Positions 25,475 to 36,072 of a stretch of 64,000 nucleotides of DNA are shown here, in pieces; position 1 is the first letter of the stretch, and every line of letters starts with the position of its first letter. Under the pieces are notes generated by a model. It saw only the letters and a program-made list of their open reading frames with translations, was not told the DNA's origin and did no database searches. Source of the stretch: Bettongia penicillata ogilbyi (lineage: Eukaryota > Chordata > Mammalia > Diprotodontia > Potoroidae); contig JAJHZJ010000252.1 in NCBI GenBank assembly GCA_023548195.1, positions 6,333,184 through 6,397,183 of the forward strand. Reading direction: 5' to 3'. The translations under genes were made by a program, and so were the position numbers.

Positions 25475-25769
25475 GTGAGTATATTGTAATTTCATTAATT
25501 ATAAAAGTGTTGCTATCATATTTCACTCTATTGTCTTAGGCTATATATATTTGTCTAATTTTGGTCATTTCTCTGCCCTACCTGGCCTTTTGGAAGCACA
25601 CAAATACATCTAGAATTGAGGGACTGTTGTCACAATATGGTAAAGTTCAATTTGGTGAAGTTCCCAAGGAGGCATGATCACAGAGGGACTGAAATTCATA
25701 TTCCTGAGTTACTGTAGCTCAGTGGGAAAAAGGAGGGAAGACTATCACCAAAAATGTAAGGGGAAGGTT

Positions 25770-26285
25770 GGTAATGGTACAGTATATAGAGTACTAACTT
25801 AGAGTCAAGAAGACCTGAATTCATGTTCTGGCAGAGACATTCACTTGTTCTGTAACTCTGGGCAAACACTGAATCTCCCTCAATCTCCCTCAACCTCCCT
25901 CAACCTGTAAAATGAAGACAGCAATAGTATCTTGCAGCTGGGTAGTGCAGTGGATGGAGAGCTAGGCATGAAGTTAAAAAGATTCATTGTCTGTAAATCT
26001 GTGCTTAGACGCTTACTAGCTGTGAGACTCTTGGCAAGTCACTTACCCTTGTTTGACTCAGTTTCCTGATCTATAAAATGAACTGGAGAAGGAAATGGCA
26101 AACTACTCCAGGGTCTTTGCCAAGAAAACCCCAAAGAAGGCATGAAAAGTCACACATAATCGAAAATGACTGAACAGTAAAAATAGCCAAGGACCTCACA
26201 GGATTGTTGTGGGGATTGCATAAAATAACTTATGCAAAGAGCTGTGCAAACCTTAAAGTTCTATAGAAAGGCTATTATTGTTATA
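25770..26285 (+). repeat. Outer SINE, split by a second SINE
   Basis: The left half at 25,770-25,934 ('gtcaagaagacctgaattca', 'aactctgggcaaacact', 'cctgtaaaatgaagacagc') and the right half at 26,181-26,285 ('ctcacaggattgttgtgggg', 'gcaaaccttaaagttctata', 'ggctattattgttat') are successive parts of one marsupial SINE. The inner SINE at 25,935-26,180 separates them. Confidence 0.75.
25935..26180 (+). mobile_element. Full-length marsupial tRNA-type SINE (inner)
   Basis: Begins 'cagctgggtagtgcagtgga', continues 'cttactagctgtgagactct', 'ggcaagtcacttacc' and 'ctataaaatgaactggagaa', and ends 'aaagtcacacataatcgaa' then 'aatgactgaacag'. A second full copy is at 57,046-57,300. RNA polymerase III-type SINE, inserted into an older SINE. 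Confidence 0.85.
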
Positions 26286-26394
26286 GTTAATACATCAGGG
26301 ACCTCTCAATATATCCATTAAGAGCACTAGTTTCCATTGAGGATTTTACAGGGAAGACTCCCGAGCGAAGAAGTGTGCTTGCTCTGTGGAAGTG

Positions 26395-27000
26395 GGTGAA
26401 AGACCACTTATTTGTATTTCAGGTTGAAACACTTTGCTACATAAATTCCCCTTATAGCTGTCCTCTGTGGTTGATGAAGAAAATGGATGATGTCTGGCAA
26501 TTTAGAGTAGAGTGTAGGAAACTGAACAAAGTTATGTGCATTGCTGAGGACTATTCTGAACCCTGTCAATATGGTGGACTAGGGAACCCAGTCCCAGGTA
26601 TGGGTTATTGATTTCCTCAGTGCCATTATCTCTTTTTATGTGTCTGAGATTAAATGGGAGCAGTTTGCTTTAACTGCTGGAATTCAGTAAAACTTCATTG
26701 TCTTTCCTCAGGATTATTTGAATTCTCCTTATTACCTCTAATTGGTGGGTAGGAGTTGAAAGAGACAGCACCTTCTTTGGCATTAATGTCTACCAATATA
26801 TTAATGATGTAATGTTAACTGAGTCAGATGAGGCTATGGTAGCAGAGGCCCTAGACAAAATGGTGGCTCGTATAATAGATGAGTGATTGGAAATTAGCTC
26901 AAAGAAAATTCAGCATTTAGCCACTTAGTTAAAGTTTTGGGGAGCTTACTAGATGGGGAAAACATAATTCCAAATGTGCCTGTAATAATCTACTGACATC
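26395..27000 (+). pseudogene. Endogenous retrovirus pol (reverse transcriptase) remnant
   Basis: Three decayed RT blocks lie in the right order. A 'WQFRVECRKLNKV' block is at about 26,490-26,535. A 'dYLNSP' block is near 26,710-26,730. A catalytic-box block with Y-I-N-D in place of Y-V/I-D-D is near 26,795-26,815, followed by an 'EISSKKIQ' block near 26,890-26,915. They fall in different frames with several stops, so the copy is dead; the second catalytic aspartate box is itself altered. No gag, env, primer-binding site or LTR pair is identifiable around it. A gamma-type (ERV1) origin is an inference from the block wording. Confidence 0.65.
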
Positions 27001-27514
27001 CTCCCATGTGAAAAAGTGTACAACTCCTAATTAATTTTGAATAAAATACTATTCTATTCTATCTCCATATTTGCCCCACCAGTTGGCAATACCTACTTAC
27101 TCCCTTCGGGGTAATAAAAATTTCACTTAAACCTTCAGACCACCATTTTCCATAAGCAGGAACTTTTATGCCTCAGAGATCAAGGAAGCCAAACCAAAAA
27201 TTCAAGCCCTAGTCCCAAGGACACCTTTCCTGATCTCTTAAAGTGAAAGGGGCCACTCCTAAGCATACTTGGCTAAAAATGTTGGTGAACTCTACCCACT
27301 TCCTTCTCCTTTATTAAGTACTTTAATATTCCTGACAAAAATGATTTTGAAGTGGTTAAGTGGCAGACCTCGAACTGAAACCCAGATCAAAAGACTTAGT
27401 CTTTTTTCCCTAAGTGACTGAGTATTAACTTTAGTAGGAAGAGTAATCATGTTGGATGAGGTCAAAGGAAGGGAATGGAGCTCAGATCATGGAGGAAGGA
27501 AAATTATTAGATTT

Positions 27515-27835
27515 GGTTGAGCTTGGTGTGCATACTTAAAATTCTTGCTAATAGGAAAAATATAAGCTGATGCTTATAACTTAAGCTTGAGCTCCGGAGT
27601 TCTGAGGTTCAATAGAGCTAAAGCCCTTTGGGGGTCTCAGGTCTGTCACCAGTATGGTAAGCCCCTGGGAGATGTATGGGTGTTTGGAGGTGGCACCAGG
27701 CTGCCTAAGATGGGAGCAAATCAGCCTACCTCAGAAACAGAATAGGTCACGCCTTTTGGGCTAATCAGCAGTGGCGGGGAGGAGGGGTTGGCTGCTGCCC
27801 TTTGAGCCTGCTCAAGATGGGGAAATTCAGTCTCC
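27515..27835 (+). pseudogene. Full-length 7SL (SRP) RNA copy
   Basis: The whole 7SL RNA order can be followed. The Alu-domain 5' part is 'gcttggtgtgcatac' then 'gcttgagctccggagttctg'. The S domain is 'caccagtatggtaagcccc', 'tggcaccaggctgcctaag', 'ctcagaaacagaataggtc' and 'ctaatcagcagtgg'. The Alu-domain 3' part is 'ctttgagcctgctcaag' to 'attcagtctcc'. About 321 nt against about 300 for the functional RNA. Divergence in the Alu domain and loss of CpG suggest a retropseudogene, not a working gene. It is not an Alu/B1 SINE, because the S domain that those families lack is present. Confidence 0.8.
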
Positions 27836-28285
27836 TAAAAATGCAAAGTAAAGGTGATTTGTTACTTGATAGAATGACTTTAGGAAGAGATGTTAATTTT
27901 GGGAAAAAAGTGGGTGCATTCAGAAGTGGGAATTTACATTTTGCTCTAGGAAGGATGCTCAACAGCAGGAGAAGTGGGAGACCTTTTCTTTTGAACATGA
28001 GAGATTTTCTTGATTGTTCAACAGCCTTGGACGTTTTCTCCCCTAGAGATGAAGAAATATATTTATCATATAACACTCTTCAAGGTGCCCACAGACAGAA
28101 CTGGCATTCTGTAGTTTATTGAGCAAGATTCGTTTCCCTCTGATCAGTAGATTGTTCTTTAGTTTAATGTCAAAGGCAACTCTTTTTAGTCTGATATTTG
28201 GTGCCCAAATGAAATATATTTTGGGTTCTTTCACTTACAAACATTAATAAAGCATGTTTTCATTTTATTCTTTTATTCTTATTAG

Positions 28286-28514
28286 AGTGAGTTTGCAGGG
28301 TGGTGAAGACACATTTTTAAAGATTGAAGCCTGTGTTGTTCAGCAAATTATTGAACTGTTAGATATATGTGGGGAAAGATGTTTGAAGTGCGTACAGTTT
28401 GGAACTGTCTTCTTTGGAACATCAAAGATTGAGCATGCAATTCTGTATAATAACAGTCCTGAACATACGAGTTGGGTGGCAGTGATGGAGCATGAAGCAG
28501 TTGGAGAAGAATTG
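28286..28514 (+). CDS. CFAP47: CFAP47-like, window exon 4
   Basis: 229 nt; acceptor cttattag, donor gtaagc. It completes the lysine codon, then reads VSLQGGEDTFLKIEACVV, CVQFGTVFFGTSKIEHAIL and YNNSPEHTSWVAVMEHEA, ending at a whole codon (phase 0). The block F-G-T-V-x-x-G-T...L-x-N-N-S-P is the clearest ASH-module start in the gene. The opening strands close the previous module. The frame stays open into the intron for about 11 codons, but the GTAAG donor is strong. Confidence 0.88.
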
Positions 28515-28819
28515 GTAAGCTGGCTGAATGACTTTAAGATAGTTTGAAAGTATTTTTTCCAGTCTCAATCAAAATTAGGACAAATCATTTGATTTTTGAA
28601 ATCCTTAAGCTATTTATCATAATTTAGTTTATTTCACTGTACTTGTCTCTTGGGAGTAATTTCTAGAGAAACAGTACTTTAAACAAAATAACAATTGTAC
28701 AAATGTAGCTCTCCCAACTGCATTTTCCCCTTTCCTCCTCCTCTATGTTATACTTGCAAGTTGGGGTCCCTTGGGGGAACTGAGTCCCAAGTTCAAAGTA
28801 CTCTGAAGACTAATTTGAG

Positions 28820-28975
28820 AGTATATACACATATATACATATCAATGTATGTGTATACATATACAATACGTGTATGTGTGCATTGCACAGATGAGCAAAA
28901 AAACCGAGCAATTCTGTTTCCTAATAAACCACAGGTTTTTTAGTAATTCCTGTCGGTCAGTTGTCCTAAAATTAT
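28820..28975 (+). repeat. Repeat A, left copy (flanks HAL1)
   Basis: An AT/GT microsatellite followed by 'cacagatgagcaaaaaaacc', 'gagcaattctgtttcctaat' and 'ttttttagtaattcctgtcg'. It aligns with the block at 32,615-32,690. Confidence 0.6.
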
Positions 28976-30177
28976 TGCTTATAAGCTCCCATTTACCTTC
29001 AAAGCAAAGGCAGTTCCTGAAATGGCATAATAAGAAGAATAACCACAAACAAGTCCCTCAATAAACCTTAGACTCATTGTTCCACAAATATACGCAGCCT
29101 TCAAAGTTATCATGCAGGAAGAATGAATTAATAAGGTGTCCAAGGCAGTGCATATCTCCAGCACTACTGCAATGCATGAGGATATTTCCTCTTTGGTTTC
29201 CTGACTGTGCTCCTCCTGTGCATAGGGCTTCTGATGGTGTATCAGTCTGCTGGGCTCCACAACCTGTTTCTTTTCACAGTTCAGCTGTGCTCTGTAGCTG
29301 TATTCACTTCTACTAGACTTGTTCTCTGTATTGACTTCTTAGAAATTGTTTTGCTCTTTAAAGGCAGATATGAATGGCTATCTGTCCTTTAATTATATCA
29401 GATTTGTTTAAAAAACTCCTCGTGAGAAAGAGTGCGGGGTGGAGCCAAGATGGCGGAGTAAAAAGATTCATGTATGCTAGCTCTGAACCCACAGCCCATA
29501 TATTTCTTGCAAGAAGAACTCCCCACAAATTCTGGATCACTGCAAGGCACACAGAAACACAGTGGAAAAGATTTCTGTTCCAGAGAGCCCTGGAGAGTGG
29601 TCCCCAGGGGTCCGTCATGCCCTGGAAAGCGGAACCCACCCCTGTGCTGCCCTGGCCGCCTGGCCCCAGAGGAGCGGATCCGAGCAGGCTTCAGGGACGG
29701 AACCTTGGGTGGCCGGGAAGGTCCCTCCGCACACAGGTGCTACAGGTCAGTCAGTGAGAGAGACATCTGGGCTGGCCGAGAGGGGAGCAGGGTGTCTCCG
29801 TGGCTCAGGCCCCCTCGGGAGGAAGCAGCGGAGGCAGCAGCAGGGGCAGTGGCAGAGGCAGCAGTGGTGGCCCGGGCCTCGCAGAGCAGGCAGGCAGAAG
29901 TTCAGGTCTGTGCATCAACCCCCTGAGGGAACTGAGCCTGGGAGACGGCCTTGACACTATCCGCCCCATTACTGAAGGTCTCTGCATAAAGCCCCTGAGG
30001 GAACTGAGCCTGGGAGGTGGCCCTGCCCCCACCCCAGCACCAGAACTTAAGCTCATATTGAATAGCAGCTGTGCCTGCTGTGGAAAGCCCATTTGAATCT
30101 CAGACCCCAAGCACTATCTGGGCAGATATAGGCGGGGGTGGACAGGAATCTCAGAAGTCAAGTAACTGGCTGGGAAA

Positions 30178-31279
30178 ATGCCCAGAAAAGGGAAGAAAAA
30201 TAAGACTATAGAGAGGTACTTTGAGGGGATACAGATGTTCCCGCCTTTCAATTCAGATGATGAAGAACTATTCTTATCATCAGGGAAAGATGTGGAAGTT
30301 GGGGCCTCTGTATCCCAGACATCCCAGGTGGATGTCCGGTGGGCTCAGGCCATGGAAGAGCTCAAAAAAGGATTTTGAAAATCAAGTTAGACAGGTGGAG
30401 GAAAAACTGGGAAGAGAAATGAGAGAGATGCAAGAAAAGCATGAAAAATGGGTCAATACCTTGGTAAAGGAGACCCAAAAAAATGCTGAAGAAAATAACC
30501 CCTTGAAAAATAGCCTCACTCAATTGGCAAAAGAGGTTCAAAAAGCCAATGAGGAGAAGAATGCTTTCAAAAGCAGAATTAGCCAAATGGAAAAAGAGGT
30601 TCAAAAGCTCAATCAAGAAAATAGTTCTCTCAAGATTAGAATGGAACAGATGGAGGCTAATGACTTGATGAGAAACCAAGAAATCACAAAACAAAACCAA
30701 AAGAATGAAAAAATGGAAGAGAATTTGAAATATATCATTGGAAAAACAACTGACCTGGAAAATAGATCCAGCAGAGACAATTTAAAAATTATGGGACTAC
30801 CTGAAAGTCATGATCAAAAAAAGAGCCTAGACATTGTCTTCCATGAAATTATCAAGGAAAACTGCCCTGAGATTCTAGAACCAGAGGGCAAAATAAATAT
30901 TGAAGGAATCCATCGATCACCACCTGAAAGAGATCGAAAAAGAGAAACTCCTAGGAACATTGTGGCCAAATTCCAGAATTCCCCGGTCAAGGAGAAAATA
31001 TTGCAAGCAGCTAGAAAGAAACAATTTCAGTATTGTGGAAATACAATCAGGATAACTCAAGATCTAGCAGCTTCTACATTACGGGATTGAAGGGCATGGA
31101 ATAGGATATTCCAGAAGTCAAAGGAACTAGGACTCAAACCAAGCATCACCTACCCAGCAAAACTGAGTATAATACTTCAGGGGAAAATATGGTCTTTCAA
31201 TGAAACAGAGGACTTTCAAGCATTCTTGATGAAAAGACCAGAGCTGAAAAGAAAATTTGACTTTCAAACACAAGAATGA
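30178..31279 (+). pseudogene. HAL1 ORF1 (L1 RNA-binding protein), broken
   Basis: Encodes a trimeric-coiled-coil RNA-binding protein of the L1 ORF1 type. It starts MPRKGKKNKTIERYFEG at 30,178. A +1 frameshift lies in the A-run near 30,361-30,371, after which the other frame is open from there to an in-frame TGA at 31,088-31,090; past it the same frame continues to the final TGA at 31,277-31,279. Features: an acidic N-terminus; a long coiled coil with 'MEKEVQKLNQEN' units; an RRM region around 'NLKIMGLPES'; and the C-terminal 'ILQAARKKQFQYCG' block. The in-frame TGA is likely a decayed CGA arginine codon, since the L1 at 54,348-55,433 has a charged residue there. Not translatable as one protein. 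Confidence 0.8.
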
Positions 31280-31410
31280 GAAGAAGCATGAAAAAGTAAA
31301 CAGCAAAGAGAAGTCTTAAGGGACTTACCAGAAGTGAACTGTTTACATTCCTACATGGAAAGACAATATTTGTAACTCTTAAAACTTTTCAGTATCTGGG
31401 TAGTTGGTGG

Positions 31411-31480
31411 GACCACACACACACATACACACACACATGTACACGCGTGCACGCACATCCACATACACACGTGCATGCAC
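31411..31480. repeat. (CA)n microsatellite inside HAL1
   Basis: Impure CA run interrupted by cacatgtacacgcgtgcacg. Confidence 0.85.
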
Positions 31481-32524
31481 ATTCAGAGACAGAGAGCACA
31501 GAGTGAATTGAATAGGATGGGACCATATCTTAAAAGAAATTAAGGTAAATTGTGAGAGAGAAATGTAGTGGGAGGAGAGAGGGTGAAATGGAATGGGGTA
31601 AATTATATCTCATTCAAGAGGCAAGCAGGAGACTTTTTAGTGGAGGGAAAAAGAGGAGAGCTGAGAAAAAACATGAAGTTTACTCTCATCACATTCGACT
31701 AAAGGAAGGAATAAAATGCACATTCATTTTGGTATGAAGACCTATCTTACAGTACAGGAAAGTGGGGGAGAAGGAGATAAGCAAGGGGGGCGGGGATGTT
31801 GGAAGGGAGGGCGATGAGAGGAGGGAGCAATTTGAAGTCAACACTCAGGGAGGGACAGGATCAAAAGAGAGAATAGAAGCAATGGGAGGCAGAATAGGAT
31901 GGAGGGAAATACAGTTTGTCTTACACAACACGACTGTTATTGAAGTCATTTGCAAAACTACACAGATATGGCCTATGTTGAATTGCCTGCCTTCCCAAAG
32001 GTAATAGGTGGGGAGGGAGGCATGGGGAGAATTTGGAACTCCAAGTTTTAGGAACAACTGTTTAGTATTGTTGTTGCTACTAGGAAATAAGACATACAGT
32101 TAATGGGGAATAGAAAGTCATCTGGTCCTACAGGACAAAGGAGAAGATGGGGACAAGAGAAGGGAGGGATGATAGAAGAGAGGGCAGATTGGTGATAGGG
32201 AAAATTAGATTGCTTGGTGTATTGGGGTGGGGGGAGGGGAGAAAAGGGGAGAAAATTTGGAACCCAAAATTTTGTGAAAATGAATGTAAAAAATTAAATA
32301 AATAAATTTTTATTAAAAAAAAAAGAACTCCTTGCCTCCTAAAGGACTAATAAAGTATAAAAATTTCTTTATTATGAAATATAGATACTTGTTCCTTTAA
32401 AATTTTGCCATCTTAGTGTTGTTGTTATCTGTCCTTTAAATCCTATAATTTCATCAAGTGAATTGGAGGCAGCTCAGCTGATCTAGGGTCTCCTAACCAA
32501 TCCCTACCCTCACTAGACTAGAGG

Positions 32525-32556
32525 GTATGTGAGTTTGTGTGTGTGTATGTGTATGA

Positions 32557-32602
<46 letters not shown>

Positions 32603-32690
32603 TATGCAGGTACATACACAGATGAGCAACAGTTGAACAATTCTAGTTCTTAATAGACTATAGCTTTTTAGTAATTCTAATTCTCATCTG
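32525..32690 (+). repeat. Repeat A, right copy, with (CA)n(TA)n
   Basis: gtgt/(CA)n/(TA)n tract at 32,530-32,602 followed by 'acacagatgagcaacagttg', 'aacaattctagttcttaata' and 'ctttttagtaattctaattc', which matches 28,886-28,960 block by block. Confidence 0.6.
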
Positions 32691-32884
32691 TTTTCTTGTT
32701 GGAAGATTCATTGTTTTAATTTTATCATGTGCCTACTTTTTGACCCCAATATTAATCTATAAAAATTTAAGGAAAGGAAATTACCTATAAATTTTCTTAT
32801 ATATTGTGGATCTGTCATAATGATTCTATATCATAAAACCTTTTATACTATTTTTTAACTTTTTATTTTGGTTTTACATTGCAG

Positions 32885-33045
32885 GGTACAAATCTTCAGC
32901 AAGGAATAGATGGTACTTTACGTGATTTAAGCTACATAAATAAAATGAGAAATATAGACGTTGCCACTTTTATTGCCTGTATTCCCAATGAAGGAACTTT
33001 ATTACCTTATCAAAAGACAGTAATTACATTTTGCTTTAGTCCAAA
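32885..33045 (+). CDS. CFAP47: CFAP47-like, window exon 5
   Basis: 161 nt; acceptor ttacattgcag, donor gtaagt; phase 0 start. It reads GTNLQQGIDGTLRDLSYIN, then DVATFIACIPNEGTLLPY and QKTVITFCFSPK. The P-x-x-G-x-L-x-P-x-x...I-T-F-x-F-S-P block is the closing ASH strand pair and completes the module begun in exon 4. It ends AA, joined to A of exon 6 for lysine. Confidence 0.88.
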
Positions 33046-33689
33046 GTAAGTATATACAGATACCTTTGCAATGAAAATAATGTTAATTGCATTAAAAATT
33101 GTGACACATTCATCACATTAATCTTAATATTTTGCCTTAAGAGTACTGGTATAAAAGCCAAAAATATAGGTTTTCATTGACATTTGTTACGAACTTTTAA
33201 TTTTGGGTTGAACATTTCTTAGGTTACATTGATTAAAAGTAAAGTTCTTTTTATAGCTATATTTTATTAATACACTTAAAATTAATCCAATGTATGATTA
33301 GTTTTCAAATGAAATCTCCAAAGTCATGCTATATAAATTCATCCTAGTTGTTTTTATTTAGATTTTGCACATTGCTGATAGTTTGTCAGAATACAAGTTG
33401 GGCCCCTACGGGAAGAGGTTGGTAAACAAATAAATATCCTAATTTGAGGTTGAAATTAGAATTTGGAATACTGGTCATGGACGAGAGGATACAGTCCACA
33501 TTCTTGATTCTGAACTGGGTCAGATGATGATGGTAGAGTAAATTATCAAAGGTTTCGATCTCCTCTATCTAAGTAGAGAGAGAGCTACTGGACTCTCTTT
33601 GATAGAGAGTTTTATAGGGACAAGGTACCAGGTGAAAGAAGACTCCAGATTAAGGGAACACTTATGCATAAAACACACATTCCTTAGCC

Positions 33690-34165
33690 TGCCATATAAA
33701 AAGTTTTCCATAATGTGGCTCCAACTTACCTTTCCAGTCTTATTGCCCTTTTATGAGTGTGAAGTTCCAGCTGGTCTATTGTCTACTAGTTGGTCTCCAA
33801 ATAGCATTCCTTATCCTGCCATTATGCGTTCGTACAAACCTTTCTTTGTGTCTGGAATGAACTCCTTCCTTGTCTTTGCTTTTTTAAATTAGTGTCTTCT
33901 TTCAAAGTCCAGCTCAGAAGTGCCTTTTCTTTTGTCTCATCCCTTTGTGGTTAACGCTCTTTTCCTCCTCACGTTTTCTACAACACTTTGATCTCTGCCT
34001 TCCACCTTCACTTCCCAACTTGTCACACATCTCCATATGTGTTGTATTTCTTGACTTGCTGTCACACTGTTAAGCACCTAGAAGTCAAGTTATCTTTTGT
34101 TTTTGCCTTTGTATCTCTGTGCCTTATTAGAATGCCTTGAGTATTAAATGTTTATTTTGGTTAGT
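33690..34165 (+). mobile_element. L2 3' region
   Basis: 'cataatgtggctccaactta', 'cctttccagtcttattgccc', 'ctcagaagtgccttttctt' and the tail 'gtctctgtgcc...taaatgtttat' follow the L2 3' order. Confidence 0.75.
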
Positions 34166-34801
34166 TTGGTAGGATGACAAGAAAATATTGAATTGAATTC
34201 AAGTGAAGCATTTGCTTGGAGTCTATTTACCCACTAGTTGAAATGTACTGACTTTCAGAATTTACAGTAAAAGAGAATTAAGAAAATTCTTTGTATTCAT
34301 TTAATTTGTTCATTTAGAAAAATGTCCTAATTAGGGATGCTATGTTGCCTTGGTTACAAGTCCTTACTTGAATTCTTTGAAGAGTGAGTTGCAGAATTTT
34401 TCTGTTGTCTTGAACACTTATAGATTTTTAACCAAAAGTTCACCTGGTCCTTTGACCAATGAAAATGCCTTTTGAAGACCTTAGAATGTCATTCAGTAAA
34501 CAACCTTCTAGTTTCAGTGTAATAAGAGTATAAAAATCACACTTTTTTCAATGAATATTGCACACTTCTATATATTGTTCAGTATTATACAATATTGCAA
34601 AGAATTACACATTTACTGAGTCATTAGGACAAAGCAATCACAATATTCATCACAATATATTGGCTGAGGTTAAGAAACTAGTATGTATGTACATGAGCAT
34701 TACTATTTCATGGATAAGCCTACTGAAAGATACTGTCGAAACAATACTTTTTGATTTTTAAAGGTTAACCTAACTTTTCAAAATTTGTCCCAGGATTTTA
34801 A

Positions 34802-35821
34802 TTTTTTGTTACATTTTTAATTCCAAGCTGTCTTCTGCCCTTCCTCCCAATCCTGTATTAGAGAAGGGCAACATTTGACACAAACATATATGGGAAACCA
34901 CACAATAAATACAGCCATATATATCAGTTTTTTCTCTGAAGGTAGATAGCATTTTCCTTCATAGTATTTTGTAGTTGATTTGAATATTCATAGTACTCAG
35001 AATAGCTTTGAACAATATTGCTTCATTTTTCATTCAAGTTTTCATGTTTTTGTAAACTTAATCTGCTCATCATTTCTCGTAGCACAATAGTATTCCATTA
35101 CAATTATATACAACAACTTATTCGTCAATTTCCAGTTCTTTGCCACCATAAAGAAAATTGCTATAAATATTTTAGAACATTTAGAACATTTCCTTTTCTT
35201 TGTTCAGGTTGGGAGACAGACCTAATAGTGCTATTGTTAGATTAAAGGGTATACGTACTATTATAACTCTAAAGGCATATCTCTAGATCATTCTCCAAAA
35301 TGGTTAGATCAGTTCCCAGTTCTACCAAAAATGTATTAGTGTCCCAATTTGTCCATATCTTTTCCAAAATTTGTCATTTTCCCCATCTATCATTTTAGCC
35401 AATCTAAGATGGTATCCTAAAGTCCTTTTAATTTGCATTTCTCTAATCAATGATTTAGAGTATTTTTTCATATGACTGTGTGTGTGTGTGTGTGTGTATA
35501 AAGCTTTGATTTATTTTTCAAAAAACTTCTTGTTCATATCCTTTCACCATTTGTCACTTGGGGAATGACTTTATTCTTATAAATTTAACAAATTTCCCTA
35601 TATATTTGAGATATGAGGCCTTTATCCAAAAAACTGTCTATAACAATTTCCCCCCAATTTTCTGCTTTCCTTTTGCTCTTGACTGCATTGGTTTTATTTG
35701 TATAAAATAATTCACTGTAATCAAAATTATCCAACTTACATCTTACATTGCTCTCTATCTTTTGTGTATTCATATATTCATTCTTTCCTTATCCATAAAT
35801 GTAATAAGTAATTGTTCTTAC
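34802..35821 (-). mobile_element. 5'-truncated antisense L1
   Basis: Decayed copy of the L1 3' third: 'cgtagcacaatagtattcca', 'tgacttggggaatgac' and 'atatgaggcctttatcc' all have counterparts in 50,060-50,640. The flanking repeat cccaggattttaa (34,789-34,801) versus cctaggattttaa (35,822-35,834) is a 13-bp target-site duplication with one mismatch. Confidence 0.8.
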
Positions 35822-35944
35822 CCTAGGATTTTAACTAAGAAATACTAAATAGACTTGGAGTTTTGATGAAATGCCTTCAAAAATTGATTTAAAATTTTTC
35901 TCTGCACTCTAACTGAAACACAACTCTGACTGTCAATTTTATAG

Positions 35945-36072
35945 ACTGTATGATAATGGTAAGAAGCATTCTGACTTGTCTCACAGACAAGACTACGCTC
36001 TATTTTTGAGATTTGAGGCAATAGAGAGTAAAGATACTTTTTTGAAAGCTGAAGAAGAAAAAGCGACTGAAA
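35945..36072 (+). CDS. CFAP47: CFAP47-like, window exon 6
   Basis: 128 nt; acceptor attttatag, donor gtaagt. After the split lysine it reads LYDNGKKHSDLSHRQDYAL and FLRFEAIESKDTFLKAEEE. The Y-A-L-F-L-R-F strand fits the end of an ASH module; the acidic-basic tail that follows looks like a flexible linker. It ends in phase 1. Confidence 0.85.

Larger units (their letters stand above)
25475..28285 (+). other. Intron 3 (2.8 kb)
   Basis: Packed with a nested SINE pair, a retroviral pol remnant and a 7SL copy, listed separately. 25,475-25,770, 27,000-27,514 and 27,836-28,285 are unclassified. A 106-codon open frame at 27,802-28,122 overlaps the end of the 7SL copy and has no family resemblance. 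Confidence 0.65.
29434..32320 (+). mobile_element. HAL1-type half-LINE (ORF1-only L1 derivative)
   Basis: Starts 'gcggggtggagccaagatgg', like the 5' end of the L1 at 56,390 read on its own strand. It continues with a GC-rich 5' region, an ORF1 pseudogene (30,178-31,279), about 1 kb of purine-rich sequence with a (CA)n at 31,411-31,480, and ends 'aaaaattaaataaataaat' plus poly(A). No endonuclease or reverse-transcriptase sequence occurs anywhere, which defines half-L1 elements. Imperfect flanking repeats aaaaactcctcg (29,411-29,422) and aagaactccttg (32,323-32,334) may be the target-site duplication. About 2.9 kb. Confidence 0.75.
28515..32884 (+). other. Intron 4 (4.4 kb)
   Basis: Two thirds of the intron is the HAL1 element at 29,434-32,320. 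Around it are paired microsatellite-bearing repeats at 28,820-28,975 and 32,525-32,690. 28,515-28,820, 28,976-29,433 and 32,691-32,884 are unclassified. Confidence 0.7.
33046..35944 (+). other. Intron 5 (2.9 kb)
   Basis: Holds L2 and an antisense 5'-truncated L1, listed separately. 33,046-33,690 and 34,170-34,788 show nothing classifiable. Confidence 0.7.

Noticed and set aside
27515..27835. Alu or B1 SINE
   Set aside because: The S domain of 7SL, which Alu and B1 lack, is present, and the other repeats indicate a marsupial.
27802..28122. 106-codon open frame downstream of the 7SL copy
   Set aside because: Overlaps the 3' end of the 7SL copy, no recognisable domain, antisense frame of similar length present.
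29374..30110. Several overlapping open frames of 90-150 codons in a GC-rich stretch, both strands
   Set aside because: This is the GC-rich 5' region of the HAL1 element; overlapping frames are expected from GC-rich DNA and none resembles a protein family.
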